In this document: piece after piece, positions 23,993 to 32,037 of the stretch
Layout: each line of letters begins with the position of its first letter
How positions within the stretch are numbered: the first letter of the stretch is position 1
From: Candidatus Sumerlaeia bacterium
GTDB lineage: Bacteria; Sumerlaeota; Sumerlaeia; SLMS01; JAHLLQ01
Reading direction: 5' to 3'
Assembly (NCBI GenBank): GCA_028284075.1
Contig: JANQSL010000026.1
Location: forward strand, 1 to 38,753
DNA length: 38,753 bases
The notes under the pieces: model-generated
Database searches by the model: none
The model's input: only the letters and a program-made list of their open reading frames with translations
What the model was told of the DNA's origin: nothing
Position numbers and translations under genes: made by a program

Positions 23993-25549
23993 TCAATTCT
24001 TCCGGAAATGGCACCCGCGGCTTGTCTTGTTGCGCAAGGCGGCGTGTACCACCGCCAGAGCAGTCTGCGCACCGTTACGGAGGCCGATCAGTTCGTCCGT
24101 CAGTTGTGCCCGGCGGTAGAAGGTTTCCACATCGAACTGGAGGCCTCGAAGGATGCGCAGCGCCCGTTCCATGTTCCGCCGTGATCGCACCAGGCCGACG
24201 TAGTTCCACATCGTTTGGCGGATTGTCATCCAGTCCTGTTGAATCAGTGCCGGATCGGTTTCTTCATTTTCCAGCACCCACGGCACGATGGATTCCGGAT
24301 CGGGCCGTGGTTCGCCGTTGTCCGCTGCCGCGATGTCCGCGGCTGATTCAACTCCCCAGACAAGACCTTCCAGGAGCGATGTGCTCGCCAGGCGATTTGC
24401 GCCGTGAATTCCGGTGCAGGCCACTTCGCCGGCGGCGCGGAGCCCGCGAACGCTTGTGCGGCCTTTCAAGTCAACCGCCACGCCGCCGCAGGAATAGTGT
24501 GCGGCGGGGACGACGGGCACCGGTTGCCGCGTCATGTCGATGTCCCATCGCATGAGGTAGTTGTTGATCAGCGGAAAACGCTCGGTGATCCAGTCCGCGT
24601 CCTTGTGTGAAATGTCGAGGTACATGCAGGGGTCGCCGGACTGCAGCATTTCCTCGTGAATGGCTCGTGACACGACATCGCGCGGGGCCAGGTCGCTTTG
24701 TTCGTGATGGCGGGTCATGAAAGGCTCGCCCTCTTCGTTGACAAGGCGGGCGCCTTCGCCGCGCAGCGATTCGCTCAGGAGAAACCGCGGTGCGAGACGA
24801 TGGTAAAACGCGGTGGGGTGAAACTGGACATACTCCAGATTAATCACCCGTGCGCCTGCACGATAAGCCATGGCCAGTCCGTCGCCCCGGGAGCGACGCG
24901 GGTTTGTCGTATGGAGGAAGATTCGGCCGAGGCCGCCCGTCGCGAGAATTGTCTCTCTTGCGGTATAGATCCGCACACCGTCTCCGTCGGTGTGGAGAAC
25001 GTATGCGCCAAGGCAGCGGGGCTCGTTGTAGATGTCGCCGGTGTCGCGAGTGTGATAGCCTGAGAGGATCAGGTCGACGGCCGTGGCGTTGGGCACGAGC
25101 CGAATGCCGGAGTGTTTCTCGACCGCCTGGCCGAGACCGCGGGCGATGGCTTCGCCGGTGAAATCACCAACATGAAGAATACGGGGCAGGCTGTGGGCGC
25201 CTTCTTCCGTGAGATCGAACCGGCCTTCGGGGTTCCGGTCGAACTCCACCGCGCAGCGATCGATGAGAACGTCTTTTACGAGCTGTGGTCCGCGTTCCGC
25301 CACGAGGCGGACGGCGGGCTCGTGACAGATGTGATCGCCGGCGGTCTGAATGTCTTGCGCAAGAAGCTCAGGGGAGTCGTCCGCCGCTCTGTAGATGATG
25401 CCGCCCTGAGCCCAGCTGGTGTTGGAGCCTTTTTCCGGCGCGCGGGCGTTGGTCAGGAGAACGACATCGAGCCCGGCGTCCGCCGCTGTCAGAGCGGCCG
25501 CACACCCGGCCACACCGCTTCCGATAATGAGAATGTCGCACTGTTCCAT
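23993..25549 (-). CDS. nadB: L-aspartate oxidase
   Basis: A 518-residue NadB, the FAD enzyme that oxidises L-aspartate to iminoaspartate, the first step of de novo NAD synthesis. The FAD-binding motif is ILIIGSGVAGCAAALTAADAG (about 6-26). Active-site segments SNTSWAQGGI, EYVQFHPTAFYHRL, FLLSESLRGEGARLVNEEG, HYSCGGVAVDLKGRTSVRGL and ASTSLLEGLVWG are intact. Length and motifs favour NadB over succinate dehydrogenase flavoprotein; no iron-sulfur or anchor subunit genes are adjacent. nadA and nadC are not in the window. It is divergent from a long repeat-like intergenic region. Confidence 0.94.
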   Translation of the reverse strand: MEQCDILIIGSGVAGCAAALTAADAGLDVVLLTNARAPEKGSNTSWAQGGIIYRAADDSPELLAQDIQTAGDHICHEPAVRLVAERGPQLVKDVLIDRCAVEFDRNPEGRFDLTEEGAHSLPRILHVGDFTGEAIARGLGQAVEKHSGIRLVPNATAVDLILSGYHTRDTGDIYNEPRCLGAYVLHTDGDGVRIYTARETILATGGLGRIFLHTTNPRRSRGDGLAMAYRAGARVINLEYVQFHPTAFYHRLAPRFLLSESLRGEGARLVNEEGEPFMTRHHEQSDLAPRDVVSRAIHEEMLQSGDPCMYLDISHKDADWITERFPLINNYLMRWDIDMTRQPVPVVPAAHYSCGGVAVDLKGRTSVRGLRAAGEVACTGIHGANRLASTSLLEGLVWGVESAADIAAADNGEPRPDPESIVPWVLENEETDPALIQQDWMTIRQTMWNYVGLVRSRRNMERALRILRGLQFDVETFYRRAQLTDELIGLRNGAQTALAVVHAALRNKTSRGCHFRKN

Positions 25550-25971
25550 GACCGTTCGCCGATGCCTGTGAACACTCGAATTGAGGATGCTCTTCGACAG
25601 TGATTCCAGGGCAAGGGCAATGGGGCGGGAGCGGGCTGTGGTGGCAGGCGAGTGATGAGTCGTGGTGGAGCATTGGTCTCCGGTTCCGGCAACCGAGGGT
25701 CGCGGGCCGGGGTTTTGTCTTCGTCTTTGTCTGCGTCTTCGCGGGTGTTTGTTCAGGGGTCTTGTGTCTGGGTCTTACGGGTTTGCCTGTCTTGATGTCC
25801 TGTCTGGTTCGGGTCTTGTTGTGTTGCATGGGTGTGTACTTTTCTTTCTTTGGGCGAAGACGCAGACAAAGGCGAAGGCGGCAGCCGGATTCGGCGGAAA
25901 GGGTGTGCGCTCTCCAGTCGAATCTGGCAGGAGTATTGAACCACAGGTTGTTCCGGATTTCAGGAATCCGT

Positions 25972-25992
25972 GGGAAATATGGGAGGGATGGG
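25972..25992 (+). other. Canonical G-quadruplex motif
   Basis: Four GGG runs occur within 21 bases with loops of 6, 1 and 2 bases, which fits the standard intramolecular G-quadruplex pattern. It sits in the nadB/hydrolase intergenic region, at the start of a longer GGGA-rich repeat tract. Confidence 0.5.
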
Positions 25993-26063
25993 AAATTTTA
26001 ACGAGAAAGGTTGTTTTGGGAGATTTGGGAGATATGGGAACAGTGGGAAATATGGAGAAAGGA

Positions 26064-26092
26064 TCACCACGGAGGCACCGAGGCACAAAGAG
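26064..26092. repeat. CACCACGGAGGCACCGAGG-type interspersed repeat
   Basis: A 29-base stretch reading TCACCACGGAGGCACCGAGG and continuing CACAAAGAG. Its internal period (GGAGGCAC-CGAGGCAC) is the pattern of a short interspersed repeat that I recognise from intergenic DNA of many environmental bacteria. Only one copy is in this window, so copy number cannot be judged here. Confidence 0.45.
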
Positions 26093-26392
26093 GTTTATGT
26101 GTACAACTCACGTTCTTGCGGTATGGCTGGTGTTGGTGCTGTAGGCAGGCGTTCTGTTCGATGGGCGATTGCGAGACCGATTCCGATTCCGAGCGGAGGA
26201 GATGAGCAGCGAGGCCGCGGTCACGCTTTCTTCGGGACCCGATTTTGACACGGAGTTGAACCTTAGTGATGAGGATGGTTCCTGCCTTCCCAATGAGGGG
26301 TTCCGCCTGGTTCTGATACCTTCGAGCTTGCCCGCCTTTCGTCATTCCCGAACGGTGCACACAAGGGTTGCTCAAAGGAGAAACAGTGCGAC

Positions 26393-27142
26393 ATGAGGGA
26401 ATTCACAGGAACAATACTCGCGGTGCTGGTGGGGTTGATGTTTGCGTCAGTCTGTCCCGTGCAGGCCAATGACGAGCCCACAACGAATACACTGAACAGA
26501 TGGCAGCAGTTGTATCTTGATCGGGTCGCCCTGTTTCGTGAGGAAAATGCGGCTCTCGCACCCGATGCGCGGCCTGTTGTGTTTGCCGGCGATTCCATTA
26601 CCCAGGGCATGCCTGTTGCCGCGCTTTACCCCGGCGAGCTGGTGCTGAATCGCGGCATTGGATCGGATGGAACGGCGAACTTTCCCGATGTACTTCCTCC
26701 ACATTACCGCGGTCTCGTGAACCGCTACGAGGATTCGATCCTCAATGCGCGTCCTCGTGTCTTGTTTATCCTGATCGGGACCAATGATGTCGGCATGAAA
26801 AGCATCGATCTGCAGTGGTGGGAGGAGAACCTCGAGTCACTGCTGAACCGCGTTGCGGAGGACGTGCCGGACTGCCGCGTGGTGCTTCACACTCTGCCGC
26901 CTTCGGGTCCGCCTTACGCCCGGGTGGAGTCGCTCAATGCCCGCGCCCGGGAGTACAATGAACGCCTGAAGGCACTGGCCGTTCGCAGAGAGCTTCCAGT
27001 CATCGATCTCTGGGAGATGTTCGTGAGTCCCGAGGGCGTTCTGCCTCCGGAATTCACTCGCGACGGACTTCATTTGAAGCGCGAGGCTTATGACCGATGG
27101 GCCGCTGCCGCACGGCCTTACTTCGATGCGATCAGTGAGTAG
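26393..27142 (+). CDS. Secreted SGNH/GDSL hydrolase
   Basis: A 249-residue exported hydrolase with a signal peptide (GTILAVLVGLMFASVCPVQA). The four SGNH blocks are present: VVFAGDSITQGMP with nucleophile Ser (block I), NRGIGSDGTANF (block II Gly), LFILIGTNDVGM (block III Asn) and FTRDGLHLKREAY (block V Asp-x-x-His). This is the PAF-acetylhydrolase-like subgroup, acting on acyl esters of sugars or lipids, probably in the periplasm. ATG at 26393 gives the signal peptide; AAGGAG lies about 12 bases upstream. It is followed by a decayed IS fragment. Confidence 0.9.
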   Translation: MREFTGTILAVLVGLMFASVCPVQANDEPTTNTLNRWQQLYLDRVALFREENAALAPDARPVVFAGDSITQGMPVAALYPGELVLNRGIGSDGTANFPDVLPPHYRGLVNRYEDSILNARPRVLFILIGTNDVGMKSIDLQWWEENLESLLNRVAEDVPDCRVVLHTLPPSGPPYARVESLNARAREYNERLKALAVRRELPVIDLWEMFVSPEGVLPPEFTRDGLHLKREAYDRWAAAARPYFDAISE

Positions 27143-27195
27143 CGTACTGCCTGAGAACTTGTTGGGTGTGATGCGCTTAGGGTGATCCTGATGAT

Positions 27196-27406
27196 TGCTC
27201 AAGTTGTTTGGGCCGCCGGTTCTCGTCCTCCAGCTGCTGCAAGCGGTGCACTTCAGCCACGTCCACTCCGCCATAAACCTTCTTCCAGCATTAGAAAGTC
27301 TGTTCGCTGACGTCCATCCGCGACCCACCTCCTTCACCAGCGTGTCGTTCTTGACCTGCCGCAGCGCAAAGGCGATCTGCTCCTCGGTGAAACAGTTCCT
27401 GTTCAT
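27196..27406 (-). pseudogene. Decayed IS3-family transposase orfA fragment
   Basis: On the minus strand MNRNCFTEEQIAFALRQVKN matches the start of IS3-group OrfA helix-turn-helix proteins, which usually continue with an xVSExTFYRWKKxYGG segment. That continuation is present but in another frame: MDVSEQTF, then a stop where the Tyr codon is expected, then CWKKVYGGVDVAEVHRLQQL and EDENRRPKQL. One frameshift and one stop codon thus inactivate it. The downstream orfB catalytic part is missing and I see no clear terminal inverted repeats. It marks the left edge of the secreted-protein cassette. Confidence 0.8.
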
Positions 27407-27682
27407 GGCTTCCAGGCTCCTTGTCTCAGCACTCGGAGGGTCCGGAAAACTCAATCAGCGAGTGGATCACTTTTTCGGGGTGGCACTATAAAGCAGCAGG
27501 GGAGAGTCCAAATCCGGATAATTTGCATCCTATTTGTAAATTTTGCTTGCATTTCCTCAAACACTGTTAAATTCATTTTTGTGACATCCGAAAGGGATAT
27601 GTCAATGCAACCGACAGGGCAGGGAGCGCCCATCATTGCCGATCGCTCGGCTGCTTTATCCTTCATTCCGAGGAATACCGCC

Positions 27683-29011
27683 ATGCTCGCTTTATTGCGT
27701 CCATGCTGCCGCGCATTCTTGTTCGCGGCAGTACTCTGCTCATTTGCCGCCGCCCAAACCATCGAAGACGCCCCGCCGTCGCCAACCACCTGCCACGGGG
27801 TGCAGTTGGGGGCTCACGATCTGCGCAGCGATGCCGATCAACAGCTTTCCAGCCTCCTGGCTACCGGTCTGAGCGATCTGCTCATTGAAGAACGTGACGG
27901 TCGCCACTGCGTGTTACAAGGGCCGTTTGCCTACGAGGTGGAAGCCATTGCATGGCAACACCAGCTGCGCGATACGATCAGCGACGTGTCTGTTGTATCC
28001 ATGCCGGTAGGGGAGGGACAGACTTTCTCAGACGCTTTGCCTGCCGTTTATGGAACGACCGGCCAAACTGCTGCCTCTGCAGCGCTGGCTTCCATGCGCG
28101 GCATCAGCGCTTACACCGCCCTGGAAGCCCTGGACGGGGGCAACGCTGCCGTTTACCGTACTGCTTTAAAAAATGCACTGCCGTCCCATCCAACCAGTGA
28201 TCCGATGCACGGCTACATTGTCGCCAATCTCGGCATTCTGGATCTCAAAGCCGGTCGTGACCATTACACCAGCGCTCTTTCTCAACTGCGCCCAGTAGCC
28301 GACGGCACTATTGCCGCCAGCGCCTCGGTGCGGGTGATGGCAATGGTCAGAAGCGCATGGCTGATTCACCAAACCGGTGATAGACTGCAGGCGTTCAGGG
28401 CATGGCGAGAAACGGAGCAATTCAGTAACAGTGAAACCGTCAAAGCCCGCTGCCGCGTGGAATGGGTCGCCCTGATGATGGAACTGGCAGAATGCGACAA
28501 AGGCACACATGCTGACATGCGCCATGCGGCGCAGGTGGCTTATGCTGCCTACCCCAATCAACTCAAGCGTCGCGCCGTGCTGGAATTGATGTTTGCCGAG
28601 ACCTTCTCCCGCCAGCCCGCAGCACGGCACGCTCTCTCCGCGCAACTCTGCGGGGCCTTTGTCGAGAAGTATACACCGTTGAATGTGAATGGTGCGCTGG
28701 ACCGGGAAATCTACTCGGCCATGTATCAAGCCGGTTTGTTCCACGAGCGTGCCGGCAATATATCACAAGCCCTTGATTGGTACGAGCATGTACTTAGTGT
28801 GGTTCCTTCTGACTTTGAAGGTTTTGCCGGTGCTCATCCTCATGCGGAGGCGCTCGGCGGTCTATCGCGGCAAGCAGCGCGCGATGGAAACACTGAACTT
28901 CAACGAGCAATCCTGCGGGACATTGTGAAGCAATATCCCAACTCTCAGTTAGCGCGCAAAATTCTCAATGGATACTCGCACCTTGTGCAGGAAACCGGTT
29001 CGGAGGAATAA
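27683..29011 (+). CDS. Secreted SPOR-domain protein with helical repeats
   Basis: A 442-residue protein with a signal peptide (LLRPCCRAFLFAAVLCSFAAA). Residues ~38-108 read like a SPOR domain: HGVQLGAHDLRSDADQQLSS, LLIEERDGRHCVLQGPFAYE, EAIAWQHQLRD and VSVVSMPVG. SPOR domains bind denuded peptidoglycan. The rest is helical, with TPR-like pairs such as YIVANLGILDLKAGRDHYTS, SAWLIHQTGDRLQAFRAWRE, YQAGLFHERAGNISQALDWY and LSRQAARDGNTELQRAILRD. ATG at 27683 has AGGA 8 bases upstream and gives the signal peptide. The next gene starts 3 bases after the stop. Composition is a little less GC-rich than the chromosome around it. Confidence 0.72.
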   Translation: MLALLRPCCRAFLFAAVLCSFAAAQTIEDAPPSPTTCHGVQLGAHDLRSDADQQLSSLLATGLSDLLIEERDGRHCVLQGPFAYEVEAIAWQHQLRDTISDVSVVSMPVGEGQTFSDALPAVYGTTGQTAASAALASMRGISAYTALEALDGGNAAVYRTALKNALPSHPTSDPMHGYIVANLGILDLKAGRDHYTSALSQLRPVADGTIAASASVRVMAMVRSAWLIHQTGDRLQAFRAWRETEQFSNSETVKARCRVEWVALMMELAECDKGTHADMRHAAQVAYAAYPNQLKRRAVLELMFAETFSRQPAARHALSAQLCGAFVEKYTPLNVNGALDREIYSAMYQAGLFHERAGNISQALDWYEHVLSVVPSDFEGFAGAHPHAEALGGLSRQAARDGNTELQRAILRDIVKQYPNSQLARKILNGYSHLVQETGSEE

Positions 29012-29014
29012 AGA

Positions 29015-30070
29015 ATGAAACGCAACATTACTCTCGCAGTGGCCGCCGCGTTTGTGCTTTTGATCTCCACAAAAACGTGGGCTGTCGATGGTGGTGAGGT
29101 GGATCCAAATTGCAGCGCTGTTCAATGGTTCTGTGAGGATTCACTCACGTGGAAGGCCCCATGGCAAGCCTGCTGGGGAGGACAAGTGTTTTGTCCTGGC
29201 GAAACGATCTGGGACGGAACCGCATGGGGGCTAAACAAGATCAGTTTCGACTGTGTTGGCACGGTCAATGAATGCGAACCGTGCCCTGTAGGTGATTTGG
29301 GGATCGACGACGTTACACCGGCGGTTGTACCGGCAGGACATGGTGGGGGGGCGCTTACCGTAACCATACTGGCGTCAGATTCATGCAACTGTGATCCCGG
29401 CGGGGCTGGTACTACGCAAAAGTCGTTCACGGTTACCGTGCAAGTCATGGAGGATTGTGGGGGATGTATGCCAGACAATACAGAGTGGACATGCAACGCC
29501 TACGACGCTCACAACGACCCGGTGGTTGCCGGTGCCGTAGCTGGATATACGGATCAGGGCGGAGGGCATTATACAAATGGAGGTGCCCAAATATTTTATA
29601 ACAGGCATTACTTTGACATGACTCTCAATGGCAAGGCGCAAGGAACGGGTCGCATCGCATCGGAAATTTTCGCGGGTGGACTTCCGAACAGAGAATATAT
29701 TCTGAATGGTGGCGTACTCGTGTTTGACACTGGTGTCCGCCAACTTGTCCCGCCAACACCCACTATGCCGAATGGATGCTCAAATACTTGCACAGGTCCG
29801 AACCGGGTTGGTGTAACAGATCGATATTCACGCGGAAATGCCGATCCTGGGGCTGCTTGGTTTGCTGGTGCGTATGTTCCCGCCAATGGCAACGTGTTCA
29901 CTTGGTTTGATGATACACAATGGCTGAATCAGCAGGTCTTTGTTGATGGAGTTATGCTTGGATCCGGGTTTTCCGGACACGTTGTGCTGTCTCATGACAT
30001 AACCCTGGATACTACTCTTGGAACAATCACATACAGCAACTATAACTGTGCCAAAGCCGGAAATATTTAG
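29015..30070 (+). CDS. Secreted cysteine-rich protein of unknown function
   Basis: A 351-residue exported protein (signal peptide NITLAVAAAFVLLISTKTWA). The mature N-terminus is rich in Cys and Trp (FCEDSLTWKAPWQACWGG, FDCVGTVNECEPCPVGD) and further pairs follow (DSCNCDPGG, EDCGGCMPDNTEWTC, GCSNTCTG), about 18 Cys in all, suggesting a disulfide-bonded extracellular domain. The second half is Gly/Asn-rich and strand-like (GGGHYTNGGAQIFYNRHYF, NREYILNGGVLVFDTGV). I recognise no family. GGAGGAATA precedes the ATG, and the previous stop is 3 bases away, so it is co-translated with the SPOR protein. GC content and codon use differ visibly from core genes. Confidence 0.68.
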   Translation: MKRNITLAVAAAFVLLISTKTWAVDGGEVDPNCSAVQWFCEDSLTWKAPWQACWGGQVFCPGETIWDGTAWGLNKISFDCVGTVNECEPCPVGDLGIDDVTPAVVPAGHGGGALTVTILASDSCNCDPGGAGTTQKSFTVTVQVMEDCGGCMPDNTEWTCNAYDAHNDPVVAGAVAGYTDQGGGHYTNGGAQIFYNRHYFDMTLNGKAQGTGRIASEIFAGGLPNREYILNGGVLVFDTGVRQLVPPTPTMPNGCSNTCTGPNRVGVTDRYSRGNADPGAAWFAGAYVPANGNVFTWFDDTQWLNQQVFVDGVMLGSGFSGHVVLSHDITLDTTLGTITYSNYNCAKAGNI

Positions 30071-30087
30071 CTCGAGGAGCAAAAACC

Positions 30088-30870
30088 ATGATTCGTCACT
30101 TTGTCACCAGTCTCAGTCTATTCCTGCTTGCCGGAATCTGCTCCGCAGATACAACGAGTCCATCCCTGGAAAATCTGCCTGTGACCTTGCAGGCGGAAAC
30201 AAACACTATCCGGGGCATGGTTCGAGCCATTGCCCGTTCAGATGCGAGCACATCAAATCACACCATTTTCATTTACGAAGGAAACGAAGATGACTTCGTG
30301 GCTACCACGAAGTCATTGGCGAATTCCAGTTTGGATGACTCCAACATGGGATTCATCAGCGGGCAGATTACTACCAAAGTGCCGGTGGATCGTCCCGCCG
30401 TGACTATGCAAGCCGACGGATCGTCACTGGCTGGCTTTCTAAGGGAGATGGAAACAGATTTTCCTATCAAGTGGGACAAGAGCGTTGAACACAACGCCAT
30501 CTTTGTAAGAGATAAAGAGCGCGTGTTTCCGGAACTCGCTTGGCCGTTAGACATCTCATTGGACAAAGAAGATGCTGCCAGTGAAATGACGTATTTGGAG
30601 GCATGGCGAGTTTTGGATGCAAAATACGGAATGAATCTGCCACCAGTTTTCAACTTCAACTTGCCCGATGTCGAGTTCATCTGTCCTTGCAATAATGAAA
30701 CAGCATGGACTCCACGTGAAGGGGCAACCGTGCGCGATCTTCTCACCAGCACTCTTCAAACGGCAAATGCCTGTGTGCGTTCTAAGGATCGATTGGCGGC
30801 AAGTTATCAGATAAAAGCTTTCAAAAGTATGGATGGCTCTCGATTGGAATGGACGGTTATTTCCTTTTGA
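30088..30870 (+). CDS. Secreted protein of unknown function, third gene of cassette
   Basis: A 260-residue exported protein with signal peptide HFVTSLSLFLLAGICSA. Mature segments look like two similar alpha/beta units: VTMQADGSSLAGFLREMETD followed by HNAIFVRDKERVF, then EGATVRDLLTSTLQTANACV followed by LAASYQIKAF. Such strand-helix-strand units recall STN-type domains of secretin N-termini, but this is a weak impression. GAGGAG is 8-9 bases before the ATG, and the gene starts 17 bases after the Cys-rich protein stop. Base composition is clearly lower in GC than the feo genes downstream. Confidence 0.65.
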   Translation: MIRHFVTSLSLFLLAGICSADTTSPSLENLPVTLQAETNTIRGMVRAIARSDASTSNHTIFIYEGNEDDFVATTKSLANSSLDDSNMGFISGQITTKVPVDRPAVTMQADGSSLAGFLREMETDFPIKWDKSVEHNAIFVRDKERVFPELAWPLDISLDKEDAASEMTYLEAWRVLDAKYGMNLPPVFNFNLPDVEFICPCNNETAWTPREGATVRDLLTSTLQTANACVRSKDRLAASYQIKAFKSMDGSRLEWTVISF

Positions 30871-30916
30871 CTACAGATTAACCGATCCTTCCATAAACAC
30901 TCAATCTGAATCCGCA

Positions 30917-30952
30917 CCCGTGCGATCGTGGAGCTTGGTCGTGCGGGTGGAT
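30917..30952 (+). terminator. Possible terminator hairpin after the secreted-protein cassette
   Basis: About 45 bases past the stop of the third gene, CACCCG-tg-CGA can pair with TCG-tg-CGGGTG around a 14-base loop, with a 2-base internal mismatch. Only a weak A/T stretch (GATATATTA) follows, so termination is plausible but not strong. Confidence 0.4.
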
Positions 30953-30979
30953 ATATTAGGCCCAGTGGGGGAAAGGTGC

Positions 30980-31078
30980 TTAGTTACCCACGTATAGCTT
31001 GGCGGTGTAAGCACTGATGCCAAGGGTATTGGCGATTTCAGTATAGGTGAAGCCCTGTTGCTTCAGTTGTTTGGCCCG
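30980..31078 (-). pseudogene. Helix-turn-helix remnant of a recombinase/transposase-like protein
   Basis: A minus-strand fragment of about 33 residues reads RAKQLKQQGFTYTEIANTLG, then ISAYTAKLYVGN and stop. This is the C-terminal HTH of invertase/resolvase or transposase type (Q-x-G-x-T-xx-EIA-xx-LGIS-xx-T). A stop codon lies immediately upstream in frame and the catalytic domain is missing, so it is a remnant. It marks the right side of the secreted-protein cassette. A LuxR- or sigma-type HTH origin cannot be excluded. Confidence 0.55.
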
Positions 31079-31152
31079 TCAATTGTCTACAGCTATGAGT
31101 AAATCCGCCTATTCGACATGGTTGGGCTATTTCGCGACGGATAGAGACAATC

Positions 31153-31332
31153 ATGTGGAAGATGCTTACTAGAGGACTCGGAATGACTGGTACGGCCGCT
31201 GCGGTTGGCTATGCTACTCTCGCAACTACAGGAATGACGGCCGTGGAGATGGTTGGCGCTGGTGTTGGGGTGTCAGCTTTGCTGGTTGGAGCTGTTGCAT
31301 GTGAGCCTCCTATGGTGTGTATTACTTTTTGA
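31153..31332 (+). CDS. Possible small hydrophobic protein
   Basis: A 59-residue ORF, MWKMLTRGLGMTGTAAAVGY then hydrophobic Gly/Ala/Val-rich sequence (EMVGAGVGVSALLVGAVACE), ending PPMVCITF. It could be a single- or two-helix membrane peptide. The stop lies 11 bases before the ATG of the next small ORF, whose ribosome-binding site overlaps this gap, which hints at a pair. The upstream Shine-Dalgarno is poor. Another frame over the same bases is open but has no start. Confidence 0.35.
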   Translation: MWKMLTRGLGMTGTAAAVGYATLATTGMTAVEMVGAGVGVSALLVGAVACEPPMVCITF

Positions 31333-31343
31333 GGAATCGAGCC

Positions 31344-31542
31344 ATGCGGATCATCTTTCATGCACGATTCACTGACGCATCTCGTAATACGCACTACGCG
31401 ACAATGGAAAAAGAAGTCCAATCGGATATGTCTCCACTCATCGGGGCCGAGTTTGATTTGCCACCATTTCCTGGAAATCAAGGGTGAGCACGTCTCCATC
31501 AACTATAACATGGGTTGGTATTTGATTGACCTGCCCCCGTGA
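31344..31542 (+). pseudogene. Small ORF with apparent single-base frameshift
   Basis: From ATG 31344 (GAGGAAT 6 bases upstream) the frame reads MRIIFHARFTDASRNTHYAT, then MEKEVQSDMSPLIGAEFDLP and soon stops. A one-base shift near 31457-31463 restores a continuation, LEIKGEHVSINYNMGWYLID then LPP and stop at 31542, giving a coherent protein of about 65 residues. The two parts have matching low-GC codon use. It is either a recently inactivated gene, a sequencing error, or a programmed frameshift. I do not recognise the family. Confidence 0.4.
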
Positions 31543-31728
31543 GTGATACTGACGGTTTTGTTAGAGTTTGAGCCTTTTGATGCTGCCCCTTTTCGGTACT
31601 ACCGGGGCGCTAGTTTTCCGCGGTTTGATCCTTTTCGGGAGCGTATCCAAGCTGGTCTCATGTTGTTGTAGTTCCATCTTTCGCTATCCCGTATCTTCCA
31701 ATCTCCGTTTGTTACCCTCGAAATCGGT

Positions 31729-31753
31729 TTGACACGCCAAACATTGGTATGAT
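31729..31753 (+). promoter_or_regulatory. Putative promoter upstream of feoA
   Basis: TTGACA (31729-31734) and TATGAT (31748-31753) match -35 and -10 consensus elements well, but they are only 13 bases apart. At normal 17-base spacing the -10 would be ATGTGT. No clear Fur box is seen. The position, 40-65 bases before the first feoA, is right. Confidence 0.3.
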
Positions 31754-31794
31754 GTGTGCACCGCAATACTGCGGCAGGGGAAACATTGCGGCAT

Positions 31795-32037
31795 ATGCTT
31801 TCAACAGCTCCGGCATTCACTCCCGTTCACTCTCTCAAGCGCGGCCAGTGCGGCGTGGTGGAGGACATTGCGGGTTCCAGTGAGTTTATCTGCCGGATGA
31901 GCAGCCTCGGAATTGCACCTGGCTGCATGCTGGAATGTCTGGAGCCGGGTTCTCCCTGCTGTCTTGCCGTTGGCGACTCCCGTATCGTGCTTCGTGGCGA
32001 GCAGGCTTCGGCCGTTCGCGTTTCTCTTCTCTCGTGA
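31795..32037 (+). CDS. feoA: FeoA-domain protein (first copy)
   Basis: An 80-residue SH3-like FeoA protein: FTPVHSLKRGQCGVVEDIAG, CRMSSLGIAPGCMLECLEPG and VGDSRIVLRGEQASAVRV carry the G-x-x-x-x-V and L-x-x-L/M-G-(I/L)-xx-G core. FeoA assists the FeoB ferrous-iron transporter in the cytoplasm. The stop overlaps the GTG start of the second FeoA gene (GTGA). A GTG start at 31756 is possible, but the extra 13 residues are not part of the fold. Confidence 0.82.
   Translation: MLSTAPAFTPVHSLKRGQCGVVEDIAGSSEFICRMSSLGIAPGCMLECLEPGSPCCLAVGDSRIVLRGEQASAVRVSLLS

Larger units (their letters stand above)
25550..26392. other. Long intergenic region with low-complexity and repeat-like DNA
   Basis: This 843-base gap separates divergent nadB and a GDSL hydrolase. 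From about 25715 to 25830 the plus strand is a G/T-rich low-complexity tract built from GTCTTG/GTGTTT-like units. Near 25953-25970 there is a GGATT-tcagg-AATCC hairpin. From 25972 to about 26060 the sequence is a purine-rich series of GGGA-AATAT-like units containing a G-quadruplex-type run. At 26064-26092 is an interspersed-repeat-like CACGGAGGCACCGAGGC sequence. Open frames across it are compositionally biased and I regard none as a gene. The last ~30 bases hold the hydrolase ribosome-binding site (AAGGAG). Confidence 0.6.

Noticed and set aside
25600-26144. ORFs of 133-160 residues in the nadB/hydrolase gap
   Set aside because: They follow the low-complexity G/T and GGGA tracts, have extreme composition and no ribosome-binding site.
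31153-31320. Alternative frame with W/R/N-rich sequence like a formylglycine-enzyme or DGR variable region (CYSRNYRNDGRGDGW)
   Set aside because: That frame has no start codon after its upstream stop. There is no reverse transcriptase or second copy in the window, and a Gly/Ala/Val-rich frame shifted by one gives such Trp/Arg-rich sequence by chance.
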